A DNA stretch of 64,000 nucleotides, taken from the NCBI GenBank assembly GCA_003254925.1, contig QANZ01036882.1, positions 1-64,000 on the forward strand, read 5' to 3'. The DNA is from Chamaecrista fasciculata (lineage: Eukaryota > Streptophyta > Magnoliopsida > Fabales > Fabaceae). The notes beneath the pieces are model-generated. The model searched no databases. It saw only the letters and a program-made list of their open reading frames with translations, and was not told where the DNA came from. This document shows, piece after piece, positions 36,020 to 47,066 of this stretch (positions within the stretch are counted from its first letter, which is position 1; each line of letters opens with the position of its first letter). Both the position numbers and the translations under genes were made by a program.

Positions 36020-36288
36020 CTCCATTCCTGAATATCTGTTTTTCTGGAGAACTTTTTTTATTCTAAAATATCTGCTGTTTTATAACTTCAAGAGAGCATT
36101 AAATATTCTTTTACCATTCTATCCCTATTAAATATAGTAGAGTCATAAATGAATAAACATTTTCCTAGTAATTTAATAGGGATAGTTTAGTCTTTTTACC
36201 TCATTTTTCTCTTATTTTAGGTGAGCTAATCATTTCCTTAGTCTGTGTGTTTTTACCTTAAATATCAGATATATAGGAACGGAGGGAG
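36020..36288. mobile_element. Stowaway-like MITE, copy 3
   Basis: Starts TA+CTCCATTCCTG, ends GGAACGGAGGGAG+TA. Same internal blocks as copies 1, 2 and 4. About 430 bp upstream of the first transporter start codon. Confidence 0.8.
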
Positions 36289-36667
36289 TATTAAATTTTA
36301 GTTAGTGATGGGTTAGCCCCCAAGCACTTATTAATTTGATCTTCCTATATTGAAATACATTATCTTTTCTCATCTTTTCTTTCAAATATTTAATGACTTA
36401 GTTGTCAGAGGAGCACTACCAGACCCATCTCCATCTTCTTTTCTTTCTATATTGTAGGTTACCGTTGTCGTCCTATTGTCATAATCTTAACATTATCAAT
36501 TAATATTTTTAACAATTGACCAAATTGATTGTAAGAATATATTTCAAATACAAAATTTTATAATTTTATCTTTTAGATATTAAATTAAAAAATTTATCAT
36601 CTTTCAAGAATTAAATTATTAATTTATATTAAATACAAACCTATATATATTTTCAAAGAGAGTGACA

Positions 36668-36677
36668 TATATATAAG
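36668..36677 (+). promoter_or_regulatory. TATA box of the first NPF gene
   Basis: TATATATAAG lies 47-56 bp upstream of the chosen ATG, which implies a short 5' leader. Confidence 0.5.
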
Positions 36678-36723
36678 TGTATCTTCTTCATCATATACAG
36701 TGTATAGCACCGTATACTTCATC

Positions 36724-39620
36724 ATGCAGGCAATGCAAGAAGATGATGAGTATACTAAAGATGGAACCACTGATTTCAGAAACAATCCTGCACTCAGGAA
36801 GCATTCAGGAACATGGAAGGCTTGCCCCTATATTCTAGGTAGGTTTATTCATTTTGTCATGTAATTAACAACATTTAATATGTTAATTATGCTTTTTATT
36901 AATAAGTTAAATGACTACTAGATAGAAACATAGACTATATATGTATATTGAAATGGAGCTAGCTAGCTAGATAATTCAGAAACCAAATGGTAGTTTTTCT
37001 CTTATTATTAACGCCAACTTGTTGTAATTTTCTTTTGGAAATTGAAGGGAACGAATGCTGTGAGAGATTGGCCTATTATGGAATAAACACAAATTTGGTA
37101 AACTATCTGAAATTCCAACTAAACCAACGAAACGTTGAAGCTGTGAACAATGTGACGAATTGGTCAGGAACATGCTATGTCACTCCATTGCTCGGTGCGT
37201 TTCTAGCTGACGCATACCTTGGAAGATATTGGACAATTGCTTGCTTCTCAATCATATATGTCTTTGTAAGTTTCATTTAAAATAATAAGAAGAAAGTTCG
37301 TAGACTACAAAAAGTCTATTATTTAGTCATGGAATTTAAATTAATTATATATTGTCGTTGAATTTGTATTCAACTAATATTATTTGGTTTCTTAATTTGA
37401 CTTAATTTTATACTTTTTAGTTATTGAATTTGTACTAAATTTATATTATTTAGTCTCTGAATTTATATTTTTTTTTTCCAAACTTTGACTTAGACACTAA
37501 ATAGTTGAAAATTACACTAATTCAAAGATTAAATAATATATTTTGATTATTCAAAAATTAATTAGACACATGCATGTCTAATTTCTAACCATGCATATGT
37601 ACATATTGCAGGGGATGACGCTCCTGACACTCTCCACATCACTCAACTTCCTAAAACCACACTGTGACATCATCATCGACGACAGAAAAACAAACCATAC
37701 TAGCACCACCACCACATGTCACCCCACGGGGCTTCAAACCACAGTCTTCTTCATAGGACTTTACATGATAGCTTTAGGAACAGGTGGCATCAAGCCCTGT
37801 GTGTCGTCCTTCGGGGCCGACCAATTCGACGACTCTAACAAGATAGAGAAAAAAAACAAAACCTCTTTCTTCAATTGGTTCTACTTCTCAATCAATATAG
37901 GAGCCCTCGTGGCTGCCTCGGTTCTGGTTTGGGTCCAAACCAACGTGGGCTGGGCTTGGGGTTTTGGTATACCAGCCGCGGCCATGGCGGTGGCCGTTGT
38001 GAGTTTCTTCGCTGGAACGAGGTTGTATAGGATGCAAAGGCCTAGAGGGAGTCCTATAACTCATGTTTCCAGAGTTATAGTTGCGACGATTAGAAAATTT
38101 AAGGTGATAGTTCCGAAGGATAAGTCGTTGTTGTATGAAACGACATCGGATGAGGAGTGTGGTGGTAGTTATAAAGGGTGTCGCAAGCTTCAGCATACCG
38201 AACAACTTAGGTGAGTTTGTTTGTTTACCTACGAGTTCAAATTAGTATATTTCTTACATATGTCTTAATATAGCGAGTTGAAAAAACAAGTTTTTATTCT
38301 TAGCCATAAATTCATCTTCAATTTTTTATTAAGAATACAAATTTTTTTTTTCTTCATCAATTCACTTATTATGACACATATAACAGATAAATGATCAATC
38401 TCAACTCTTCATGTTAAAATAATGAGCTTATGAAATCACATTTTGGAGACAAAATAAAACAAAAGTGTCTGTTTGATGACTAAAATAGAATAGAAAATAA
38501 TTTTAAGACTAAAATAAAATTTATCATATAATTTGAATATTATAAAAGCTAGCAAATATATAACTGTATCATCTATACTATATTATATGTGAGAGGAGCC
38601 TTCTAGTTGTTCTCCCATTTATACTAAGATAAAAATATTACATGTAATTAAAATAAGAGAAAACTTACTATTTAGTCCCTCATTTTTCACTGAATCAACA
38701 ATTTGATTCCTTATTTATTTTACATACATATTGGCGTGCCCATTAGAACACGCAAACCCCTAGTATTAAAACAAATCCTTATTTTTATGTTTAGTTTGTT
38801 CGACAAGGCGGCAGTGGTGACATCACCCGACCAAGTGAAGTTAGGCACAAAAATCAACAACAATTGGACACTATGCACCGTGAGCGAAGTGGAAGAAGTA
38901 AAATCCATCGTCCGATTACTCCCCATATGGGCTTGCGGCATCATCTTCTCTGCCGCCTACTCCCAAATGGGCACTCTCTTTGTCCTCCAAGCCAACACCA
39001 TGGACCTCCATATGGGCCCCACCTTCCAAATCCCTGCAGCCTCCCTCTCTCTCTTTGACACTCTCAGTGTCATCCTCTGGGTCCCACTCTACGACCGCTT
39101 CCTCGTCCCTCTCTCTTCCCGTCTCACGCGCCATCCCCACGGCCTCACGCGCCCCACGCGCATTGCCATTGGCCTCGGGGTCTCGGCCCTTGCGATGGTC
39201 CTTGCGGGTGTGTTAGAGCGCGTGAGGCTGGAACGTGTGGAGATGCACGCATCGAGAATGTCGGTGTTCTGGCAGGTGCCGCAGTACGTGGTGGTCGGGT
39301 GCGCGGAGGTGTTCGCGGTGGTGGGGCAGTTGGAGATGTTCTACGAGGAGGCGCCAGAGGGGATGAGGAGTCTTTGCTCGGCGTTGAGCTTGACGACGTC
39401 GGCATTGGGGAATTATTTGAGTAGTTTGTTGGTGAGTTTGGTGACGAGGGTTACGACGGCGCATGGAGGGTATGGTTGGATACCGGATAATTTGAACTAT
39501 GGGAAGCTTCATTATTTCTTTTGGCTATTGGCTCTCTTGAGTTTGATCAATTTGGGAGTGTTTGTTTTGGTGGCTAAGTGGTACACTTGTAAGAATAAAT
39601 CCGTGCTGCCCAAACAATAA
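36724..39620 (+). CDS. NRT1/PTR family (NPF8-like) transporter, four exons
   Basis: Proton-coupled membrane transporter of the POT/NPF superfamily; relatives in the NPF8 (PTR1/PTR5) clade move di- and tripeptides at plasma membrane or tonoplast. Exons 36724-36838, 37048-37265, 37612-38210 and 38795-39620 join with GT-AG borders to 585 residues, normal for the family (about 570-600). Visible signatures: proton-coupling ExxER as E41-C-C-E44-R45, [63 protein letters not shown] and [16 protein letters not shown]. These fit twelve membrane segments with a cytosolic loop after the sixth. The 3' half of exon 4 is strikingly GC-rich compared with the rest. The receptor-like gene follows tail to tail, 588 bp away. 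Substrate is inferred from clade resemblance only. Confidence 0.95.
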
Positions 39621-40208
39621 TATATGTTGTACTTTTTTTTTTTTTGTCACTCAAGTAATTCTAAGAGAATAAATATAAATCTTTTAGATCAAAAATGTAT
39701 TTTGATCCCTAATATTTATCTAAAGTTCTATTTTGATCCTTACTGTATTTTTGGTTATCACTAATATTTCATAAAAGTTTCATATATCATTGGTTTCTAA
39801 CTATTGAATATAGTCATGTTATCTCGTTTCAAATCCCAATGCGATTAAACTAAAAATACAAGTTAAATTTAATAAGTTCTTTCTTTACCTAATTAGAGTC
39901 ACTAGCAAACGAGTAACTCAAAGAGAAACTTATTATAATACATAGAGTTCTAGTTTCTATTATTAATACAACTTTCAACTAGTACGCAGTTCATATATTT
40001 AACACATAACAACTGTACTCTTTAGATAATAATATTCCAACCATAATATCCTCATTTCAATTTACATTGATCACATTACTTAGACAAATAATAAAAAAAA
40101 CCATTCATAACACTCAAAACCAGATCAAATGATGTTGAAAAATTCAAAGATTAAAATACATATTTCATCAACCTACATATTTCAAAGATCAAATGATAGC
40201 CTCATTTA

Positions 40209-43067
40209 TCAACCCATCAAAGCTTCCCTGTCTGCAAGATTGTTCAAGAATCTTAAATAAGTAGATCTCCATGAACGACTGAGCAGTATGGGACCCAAGA
40301 AAACCCAAAATCCAATGGCAAATCCTATTCCCATACTCATGTAAAATGCTTCAAAGAACTCTGAATTATTCTCATGATCTTCCTGAGGTTGGTAACTTGC
40401 TTGTTCGCATGGACAGGTTTTCTTAAGTGGTTCCCCACATAGATCAACATTTCCTTCAAATTTGGAGGCATCAAAGGTTTCTATCTGTGAGCCAGTTGGG
40501 ATTCTTCCTGAGAGATTATTGAATGACAAGTCCAAGACTGAAAGAAAATTGATAAGGGTAAGACCAGAAGGAATTTTCCCAGAAAAATAGTTTCTTGACA
40601 AATCAAGAGACTCCAAAGATGTCAAATTCCCAATCCCAGAAATGATTTCTCCAATTAGATTGTTTCTTGAGAGATTCAACGACACCAACCCTTGTAAAAA
40701 CCCAATGTCCTTTGGCATTTCTCCTCTTAAGTGATTGCTTGAAAGATCTATGCTCCTGAACATGAAGTCTGGGTTTATGAACTCTCTTTCACCACCTTTC
40801 CACATTGCAATAAGTTTGTTGGTACCTTCACCTTCATTTCCAAACCATGGATGAATATGTTCACTTCTTTTTTGACTATGAAGAGCCAACTTTGTGAAAT
40901 TCTTTAGACACTTTGGAATTTCTCCAGCTATGTGATTCATTGAGAGGTCCAAGACATCAATTTGCACTAAGTAACAAAGCTGTAAAGGAATTGTTCCATT
41001 GAGCTGATTGGATCTCAAGCTCAAAATCGCCAGTCTCTTTATGCTTCCTCCTATCCATGAAGGTATTGACCCGGATATTTGATTTTCCCCCACATCTAGC
41101 ACTCTTAACTTGGTTAAGTTCTTGAAGGAGGAAGGAAGCTCCCCAATGAAGTTATTTTTCCTCAAGGCCAATATCACCAAGTTCTTTAATTTCCCCATTG
41201 AAGCAGGAATTGTTCCTGAAAACTTGTTATCACCCAAGTCGAGAACAACCATCGAAGTCAAATGATTCCAACAATCTGGAAGCTTCCCAGAAAAATGATT
41301 TTTTGAAAGATCCAAAATCTTCAAGCTTTCAGCTGTTATATTGTTGCCACATAGAAAAGGAACAAGATCTGAAAACTTGTTCTCAGAGAGGTGTAACTCT
41401 GATGCTTTTAGAAGAAATGGAGGGATGGAACCTTCAAGTTGATTCGAAGACAAATCAATGACTGAATAATTGGTGAGATACAATGTGAGCCTTGGGATTG
41501 GACCCGTTAGGTTGTTTCTAGAAACATTTAAGTACTCCAATTCTGAAGCTAAGCTCCAAAATCCCCTTGGTATAGCATCTGATATGCTAGCGTTGGAAAT
41601 GTCAAGATGATGCAAATTCCTCTGAGTTTGAATCCAAATGGGAAATTTAGGACATTTGCAGGATGAAATTGAGAATTCCTTTAATTGGAAAGGAGCAACC
41701 CAATTATTATTGAAGTTTAGGGTAATAAAGGAATTATGTGACAATTGTATGATCGTCAATTTGGAGAGGTTACCCATGTGGGTTTCAGTGATCACACCTT
41801 CAAAAGAATTGAATGAGAGGTCCAAAACCCTTAGATTAGATAGAAATCTCATGCTTTTGGGTATGCTTCCATTTAATTGATTATGGCTAAGTGAAAACAC
41901 TTCCAATGATGAAAAAGAAGAAAGATCAGGCAAAACCCCTGTTAAAAGATTTCCTGATAAATCCAAAATCTTCAATGCATTATGACTATTATTGCACTTG
42001 GAAGAGTTACCAAAAAACCCTGAAAGTTCTCCACTTAAGGAGTTATCTTTAAGGTATAATGCCTGCAATGTGCATATGCTGCCCAAGGAACCTGGAATCT
42101 TGCCGCCTAATTTATTACCAGAAAGATTGAGAATTCTCAGGGAGTTCATTGTGCTGCCAAAATCATCAGGATTGACACCTTTTAAGTGGTTATATTCAAG
42201 GTAAAGCTCATGAAGATTTGAGGCAAACCTAGACACATATTGGAATAATGTTGGTGATGAGATCAACATGTTGAAAGAAAGATCAAGAATGGAAAGAGAC
42301 GAAGAATTGCTGAAATGGGAAGGAGGAGGAGGATGAGGTAAAACAAGATTTGAATCTGAAAGATTAGTACCACTTAGCAAGAGCTCTCTTAAGTTAGGGA
42401 GATCGAGAAAAGTCACTTGAAGAAGCAAATGGCTAGAAGAGTGGAAAGGATTTTGGCTCAAGTCAAGATGAGTTAAAGAAGACAAATTAAAGAGCCATTC
42501 ATGAACATTGTCTATTTTAAGACCATTATTGAAGCCAAGGGAAAGAGATTGCAACCTATTGAGGTTCCCAAGCTGATGAGGGATGTCACCATAAAGGTAA
42601 TTTTGGGATAAATCAAGAAGCTCAAGGTGTAAAAGATTCCCAAGTTGATGAGGGATTTCTCCATAAAAACCAGAGTTTGACAAGTCAAAGTATCTTAAGT
42701 TCCCAAGGGAACCTAAGAATTCTGGGATTAGAAACCCATCAAAGTGGTTATGGCTAAGATTCAAATAGACCAAGTCTTGCAACACAATCAAAGAATTATC
42801 AATACCTTGAGAACTGGTAGTTCCATGAAGATCAAGGCTTTGTATATGACCAGTTTCATTGTTGCATTGAACTCCTCTCCATTTGCAACAATCTGTGCCT
42901 CCACTTTGCCAGCTAGAGAGAAAGCCATAGTTGTCATCAATGAAGTTTTCTGTGAGCTTGAGGAGTGCTTCTCTCTCACTTCTATTGCACTCTGTGCCTT
43001 CAACATCACCCGTATGAAAGAAAAACAATAGCATCAGTAGCAATTTGAGCAAACAGGTGTTCATCAT
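40209..43067 (-). CDS. Leucine-rich-repeat receptor-like protein (RLP), intronless
   Basis: A cell-surface receptor without a kinase, of the Cf/EIX-type class used in defence or development. One open frame of 952 residues: signal peptide (about 1-24), LRRNT domain with CNRSEREALL and DCCKWRGVQC, then about 29-30 repeats of the extracellular LxxLxLSxNxLxGxIP type. An island around residues 760-795, containing WKGGEREF, splits off the last four repeats. Next come an acidic stretch, one membrane helix (about 910-929, with GxxxG in GIGFAIGF) and a 23-residue basic tail. This order matches RLPs that signal through SOBIR1-type kinases (family knowledge). No stop or frameshift is seen, so it appears intact. 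A TATA box lies about 115 bp upstream. The ligand cannot be predicted. Confidence 0.95.
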   Translation of the reverse strand: MMNTCLLKLLLMLLFFFHTGDVEGTECNRSEREALLKLTENFIDDNYGFLSSWQSGGTDCCKWRGVQCNNETGHIQSLDLHGTTSSQGIDNSLIVLQDLVYLNLSHNHFDGFLIPEFLGSLGNLRYFDLSNSGFYGEIPHQLGNLLHLELLDLSQNYLYGDIPHQLGNLNRLQSLSLGFNNGLKIDNVHEWLFNLSSLTHLDLSQNPFHSSSHLLLQVTFLDLPNLRELLLSGTNLSDSNLVLPHPPPPSHFSNSSSLSILDLSFNMLISSPTLFQYVSRFASNLHELYLEYNHLKGVNPDDFGSTMNSLRILNLSGNKLGGKIPGSLGSICTLQALYLKDNSLSGELSGFFGNSSKCNNSHNALKILDLSGNLLTGVLPDLSSFSSLEVFSLSHNQLNGSIPKSMRFLSNLRVLDLSFNSFEGVITETHMGNLSKLTIIQLSHNSFITLNFNNNWVAPFQLKEFSISSCKCPKFPIWIQTQRNLHHLDISNASISDAIPRGFWSLASELEYLNVSRNNLTGPIPRLTLYLTNYSVIDLSSNQLEGSIPPFLLKASELHLSENKFSDLVPFLCGNNITAESLKILDLSKNHFSGKLPDCWNHLTSMVVLDLGDNKFSGTIPASMGKLKNLVILALRKNNFIGELPSSFKNLTKLRVLDVGENQISGSIPSWIGGSIKRLAILSLRSNQLNGTIPLQLCYLVQIDVLDLSMNHIAGEIPKCLKNFTKLALHSQKRSEHIHPWFGNEGEGTNKLIAMWKGGEREFINPDFMFRSIDLSSNHLRGEMPKDIGFLQGLVSLNLSRNNLIGEIISGIGNLTSLESLDLSRNYFSGKIPSGLTLINFLSVLDLSFNNLSGRIPTGSQIETFDASKFEGNVDLCGEPLKKTCPCEQASYQPQEDHENNSEFFEAFYMSMGIGFAIGFWVFLGPILLSRSWRSTYLRFLNNLADREALMG

Positions 43068-43178
43068 TGCTAATGCCTTAGTTATATAATAACAAAATAG
43101 TGTGTGATCAATAGTGAAGGAAAATTTTCAGCATTCTTGTTTTTTATTTTCTTGTAAGTGATCATAGAACATTATTGG

Positions 43179-43187
43179 TATTTATAG
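43179..43187 (-). promoter_or_regulatory. TATA box of the receptor-like gene
   Basis: CTATAAATA on the minus strand, about 115 bp upstream of the start codon. Confidence 0.6.
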
Positions 43188-45847
43188 AATATAGGAGGAG
43201 TACATTTTTTTTAATATAATTTCTGTAGTGTTAATTAATGCAAGAGATGATTCATGTAAGAGTGCGAGATGGGTAATGTGATCATAGGCGAGATTTGCAA
43301 TTTAGATGGGAAAGAAAACAAATTGACTCAAGAAAGTCTTTAATTTAGAGTCTAATAAGTTGTCATAGTGGACCTTTTTCATAACTCACAGCTAATACAT
43401 ATAACGTCTCCGTGAAGGTATGGTGCATCTTTTTCTTTTTTCATTTGAGGTAGATAATTATTTAGTCCCTACAATATAATTTACTCAAGTTTTTAATTTT
43501 ATTTTCTACATTTTTTTTTCTTTTAAATGTAGTCTTAATACTTTACAAATGTTCAAGTTTTGTCCTTAAAACTTAAATTTGTAATATAATTATTTGTTTA
43601 GAAAATTGATTAAGATATGAAGATTAAATTTTCAAAATAATGAATTTTCGCTTCATAACATAAATCTAGTAAAAATGTTTAAACTCGTATTTATATTGAA
43701 CCAAGTCTCAATTCGATTCGTCCATATGATGTCTAAATAAAGTTCTATAAGGTAATTAAGCATTAAAGACCAAAGTATCAAGAATAATTTTCAGAAAATA
43801 AAACTATAAGGGCTATAAATTAAAATTTTATGTTAACTATAGGGACCAAGATATCAGTTTTTCCGTTTCATTTTAAGGCTCTTTTCTTAAGTCATATATA
43901 TTTGAGAGTTGAGACATACAATTCAAAGTCATAACATGAATAAAGAAATATGCTGAATTTCAAAGAGGAAAAAAAAAATAAAGCATAAAATCTTTATTCT
44001 TTACTCAAGTATTTGCCCATGTTAGCGCAATTAACGGGGACCGGGGTATACAAACGTTGTATAAATATTGTACACAATTTAAAAAAAAAAATTTGGTGGA
44101 AAAAACACAATTTAAAAATTAAAGAGGCTTTTTATTTGATTTTCAAAGTTAAGGGCCCTCAATTTTTTAAACGGGGATAGTTTTTTGTATTTTAACATAC
44201 ATATAATTTAGTGTTGTTCAAAGTAAGTTGAATTATAAATATTAATTAATTAATATATTTTATTTGTAGTATATGACTTTTTTATTATATAAAAATAATA
44301 TATATATATATTTAATTATTACTAATTTGACCACTATTTAACTTTAGATGAATTAGTGAACCTTAAACTAATATAAGTCGATTTAACAGCCGATATGATT
44401 TTTAGAACCTTGAAGATAAATGTTATTATTCAATGCTGCATGGTTGTTTGTTTTAGAAAAAAATACTTCATTGTTGTTATATCATAGCCACTTTAAGTGG
44501 TTATAATGTTATACTAATGTATGTATGAACTGTTAGTATTTTATAGTAACAAGCATAAAAATTGCTACTATAAATTCAATCATCGCTACTAGAAATATAA
44601 TATCGCAGCAAAAAAAAATATTATTGTAATAGAATAAAATTAACTGCTGCCCTATCTTACTTTTTTGTGACACTTTAAGTACTGTTACAAAATGGCTAGA
44701 AAAAAACTGCTATAAAAAGAAATAACTTTCCATATATATCAAATTTGTGACAACTTATATTTGTTAAAAATACACAAAATGTGTTTCAAAAATAAAAATT
44801 GGCTTTGAATAAAGTGATAACAAAATCAATTTCTATATTATTAAATCACAATAACAAAAATTACATTACCAAACTTCAAATTTATTTATCATAAAGTAAT
44901 AAGAGTCAATTATTACATTATAAAAGAATATTTCACTTCATGAGTACAAATTCAAGTTGACTTATCCATATCAACTTATACTTTTTTACACACTTGCTTC
45001 CCAGCTACACAACAAAACTACTTCCCAGCTACACAACAAAACTAGAGTCCATGGAAGAGAAAAACTTTAGGCAAAATGTCTTCAATCAACTTTAGAACCT
45101 CCGTAAGAGAAGCCTTGTGAAAGAGGGGATGATTGTCACTACAACATATATACAAGAGACAATACAATTCCATATTATATCAAAACATGAAAATTGAAAA
45201 AGCTTTCCATATTCACTAGTTAATAATTAAACAAAGGCAAAAGTATTTTTAGTAGCCTAAAGTATGAGGTCAATTTTGATTGTATTCTTAAAATTCTTTT
45301 GAGCCAATTGTACACTTCCAATTTGAGAGTATAATTGACTCAAATATGAAATATTAGAAGTACAGTTGACCAAAAAAAAATTTAGAGGTATAACTGAAAC
45401 TAATCTCATACTTTGAATTACCAAAAAGTACTTTTTCTATTAAATTAAAATATAGCTACTATTTAACTGTTCAAGTTTGATAAATTATCTAATGAGCAAG
45501 TAGCAGCCTATCGAATTCTTAATCACTTGTTCCTCTCATTGAGCTAAATTGACTTTCCTCTGCTCTTAAAGTAATATGCAATTTCTATTTCTAAAGTAAT
45601 ATGCAATTGTTATAAATCTTGCTTCTCCCAATAACAGAACCTCTACTCCCTGCAGTTAAAAACTCAACAGCATGTACAACTAACCCATTATACAGGATAT
45701 AAATACAAAACCACATTTTCTGCCCAATGACAAACAAAAATAATAACTTTCAGTCTAAAATAATAAACGAGTATGATTTCTCTCAATCCCATATCCCTCT
45801 GTTTATATAAATATATATATATATTTGAATAGAACATGGTTGCATAC
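43188..45847. other. Intergenic stretch
   Basis: No supported gene. A weak inverted pair (TTTAGTCCCTA near 43462 against TAGGGACCAA near 43840) may be an old MITE. A 24-bp tandem duplication based on CTTCCCAGCTACACAAC lies at about 44997-45044. Confidence 0.5.
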
Positions 45848-45861
45848 TTGCAGCAACTCAT

Positions 45862-46648
45862 TGTTGTCAAACTCGAGTTTTAACTCGTAAACTCGCCGAG
45901 TTTACCCCCTAAAATCGTGTAAACTCGGCTCAAACTCGGACCTGAGGTGAACTCGGAGCAAACTTGAGTTTTAACTCGTAAACTCGGTAAACTCGCGAGT
46001 TTGCAGTAAACTCGGCGAGTTCACTCCCTTATTTTTTTTTTCGGGTTTTTGTCAAATAAAACCAACACATTCAGCAAAAAAAACCAACCCAAGCATAAAA
46101 AAACCGGCCCACACTTAAAATTACCCTAAACCTAATCTATCTTCGACAATTTCCCAAATTTTTCTGCCTCTTGCGACTTGCTCTGCCTCTTGCGACTTGC
46201 CTTCAAAATTTTCTCCCTTCTTCGAGTTGCTCTGCCTTCTGCAACTCGCCGCACCGTCGACGCCTTCCGACGACGCCGTCGACGCCTTCCCCTGCTGCTG
46301 TCGCTGCTCGCTGCCGCTGGGTATAGTATGTGTCAATATAAACCTAATCTATCTTCGTTATTTCATCGGCTGTGAGTTTGTGAATGTCTGAATGTATGAA
46401 TGTGAGTTTGGGTATGTTAATGTGAATATGTTAATGTATGATTTATGAATGGATGAATGTGAGTTTGTGACTAGGGGATGAGTATGTAATATGATTTATG
46501 AATGTATTTTGATTTAATTTTACACTTAAAGAAAATGATATATATGTGTAAATTTTATTCTGCATACGTAGGTAAACTCGGCGAGTTTACGATCCGAGTT
46601 TACCCCCCCCCCTCCACGAGTTTGGTTAAACTCTCGAGTTTGACAACC
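45862..46648. mobile_element. Fold-back element built from CGAGTTT/AAACTCG words
   Basis: Inverted ends TGTTGTCAAACTCGAG and, reverse-complemented, GGTTGTCAAACTCGAG. The 14-bp flanks TTGCAGCAACTCAT (45848-45861) and TTGCACCAACTCAT (46649-46662) differ at one base and abut the ends exactly. Subterminal zones are dense with AAACTCG and its complement. A GC-richer core (46170-46320) holds direct repeats such as CTGCCTCTTGCGACTTG. Short open frames here have no domain. Confidence 0.7.
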
Positions 46649-46769
46649 TTGCACCAACTCATATCAAGTGCAAAAGTATGATTGAGATATTCTCTTTTTA
46701 TTTGAAAAATTATAAATTAGAGGGAGAGACAACGAGGAATTGACTTTTACGCTACAAAAAAACCGGAAT

Positions 46770-47066
46770 TTAGCGACGGTTTAGAGTCGGGTTTAGCGAC
46801 GGTTTTGACCGTCGGCAGAGATCTAGCGACGGTTGCTGAAACCGTCGTTAAACACAACGTCGGGAGCCTTTTAGCGACGGTTTTATCAACCGTAGGGATA
46901 ACCGTCGCTAGATAAATCTTAGCGACGGTTGTGACCGTCGCTAAACTCAGCCAAATTCGCTCTCCCTAAAGTTATTTGGCGACGGTTATAAGCGTCGCTA
47001 GATGGCGACGGTTATAAGCGCCGCTAAAGCAAGGTAAGTTCCGATCTCCCTACTTGATTTAGCGAC
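46770..47066. repeat. CACTA subterminal repeats, left block
   Basis: More than ten copies of (T)AGCGACGGTT and inverted CCGTCGCTA, many paired as small hairpins such as GCGACGGTTATAAGCGTCGC. These are the usual binding array of TNPA-type proteins. Confidence 0.85.

Noticed and set aside
38864..39512. Several open frames on both strands inside the NPF last exon
   Set aside because: Shadows of the GC-rich coding exon; stop codons are rare there in all frames.
41198..43031. Plus-strand open frames across the receptor-like gene
   Set aside because: Antisense shadows of the LRR coding sequence, low-complexity and without domains.
46121..46391. Open frames in the GC-rich core of the fold-back element
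   Set aside because: Short, overlapping on both strands, composed of repeat words; no recognised domain.
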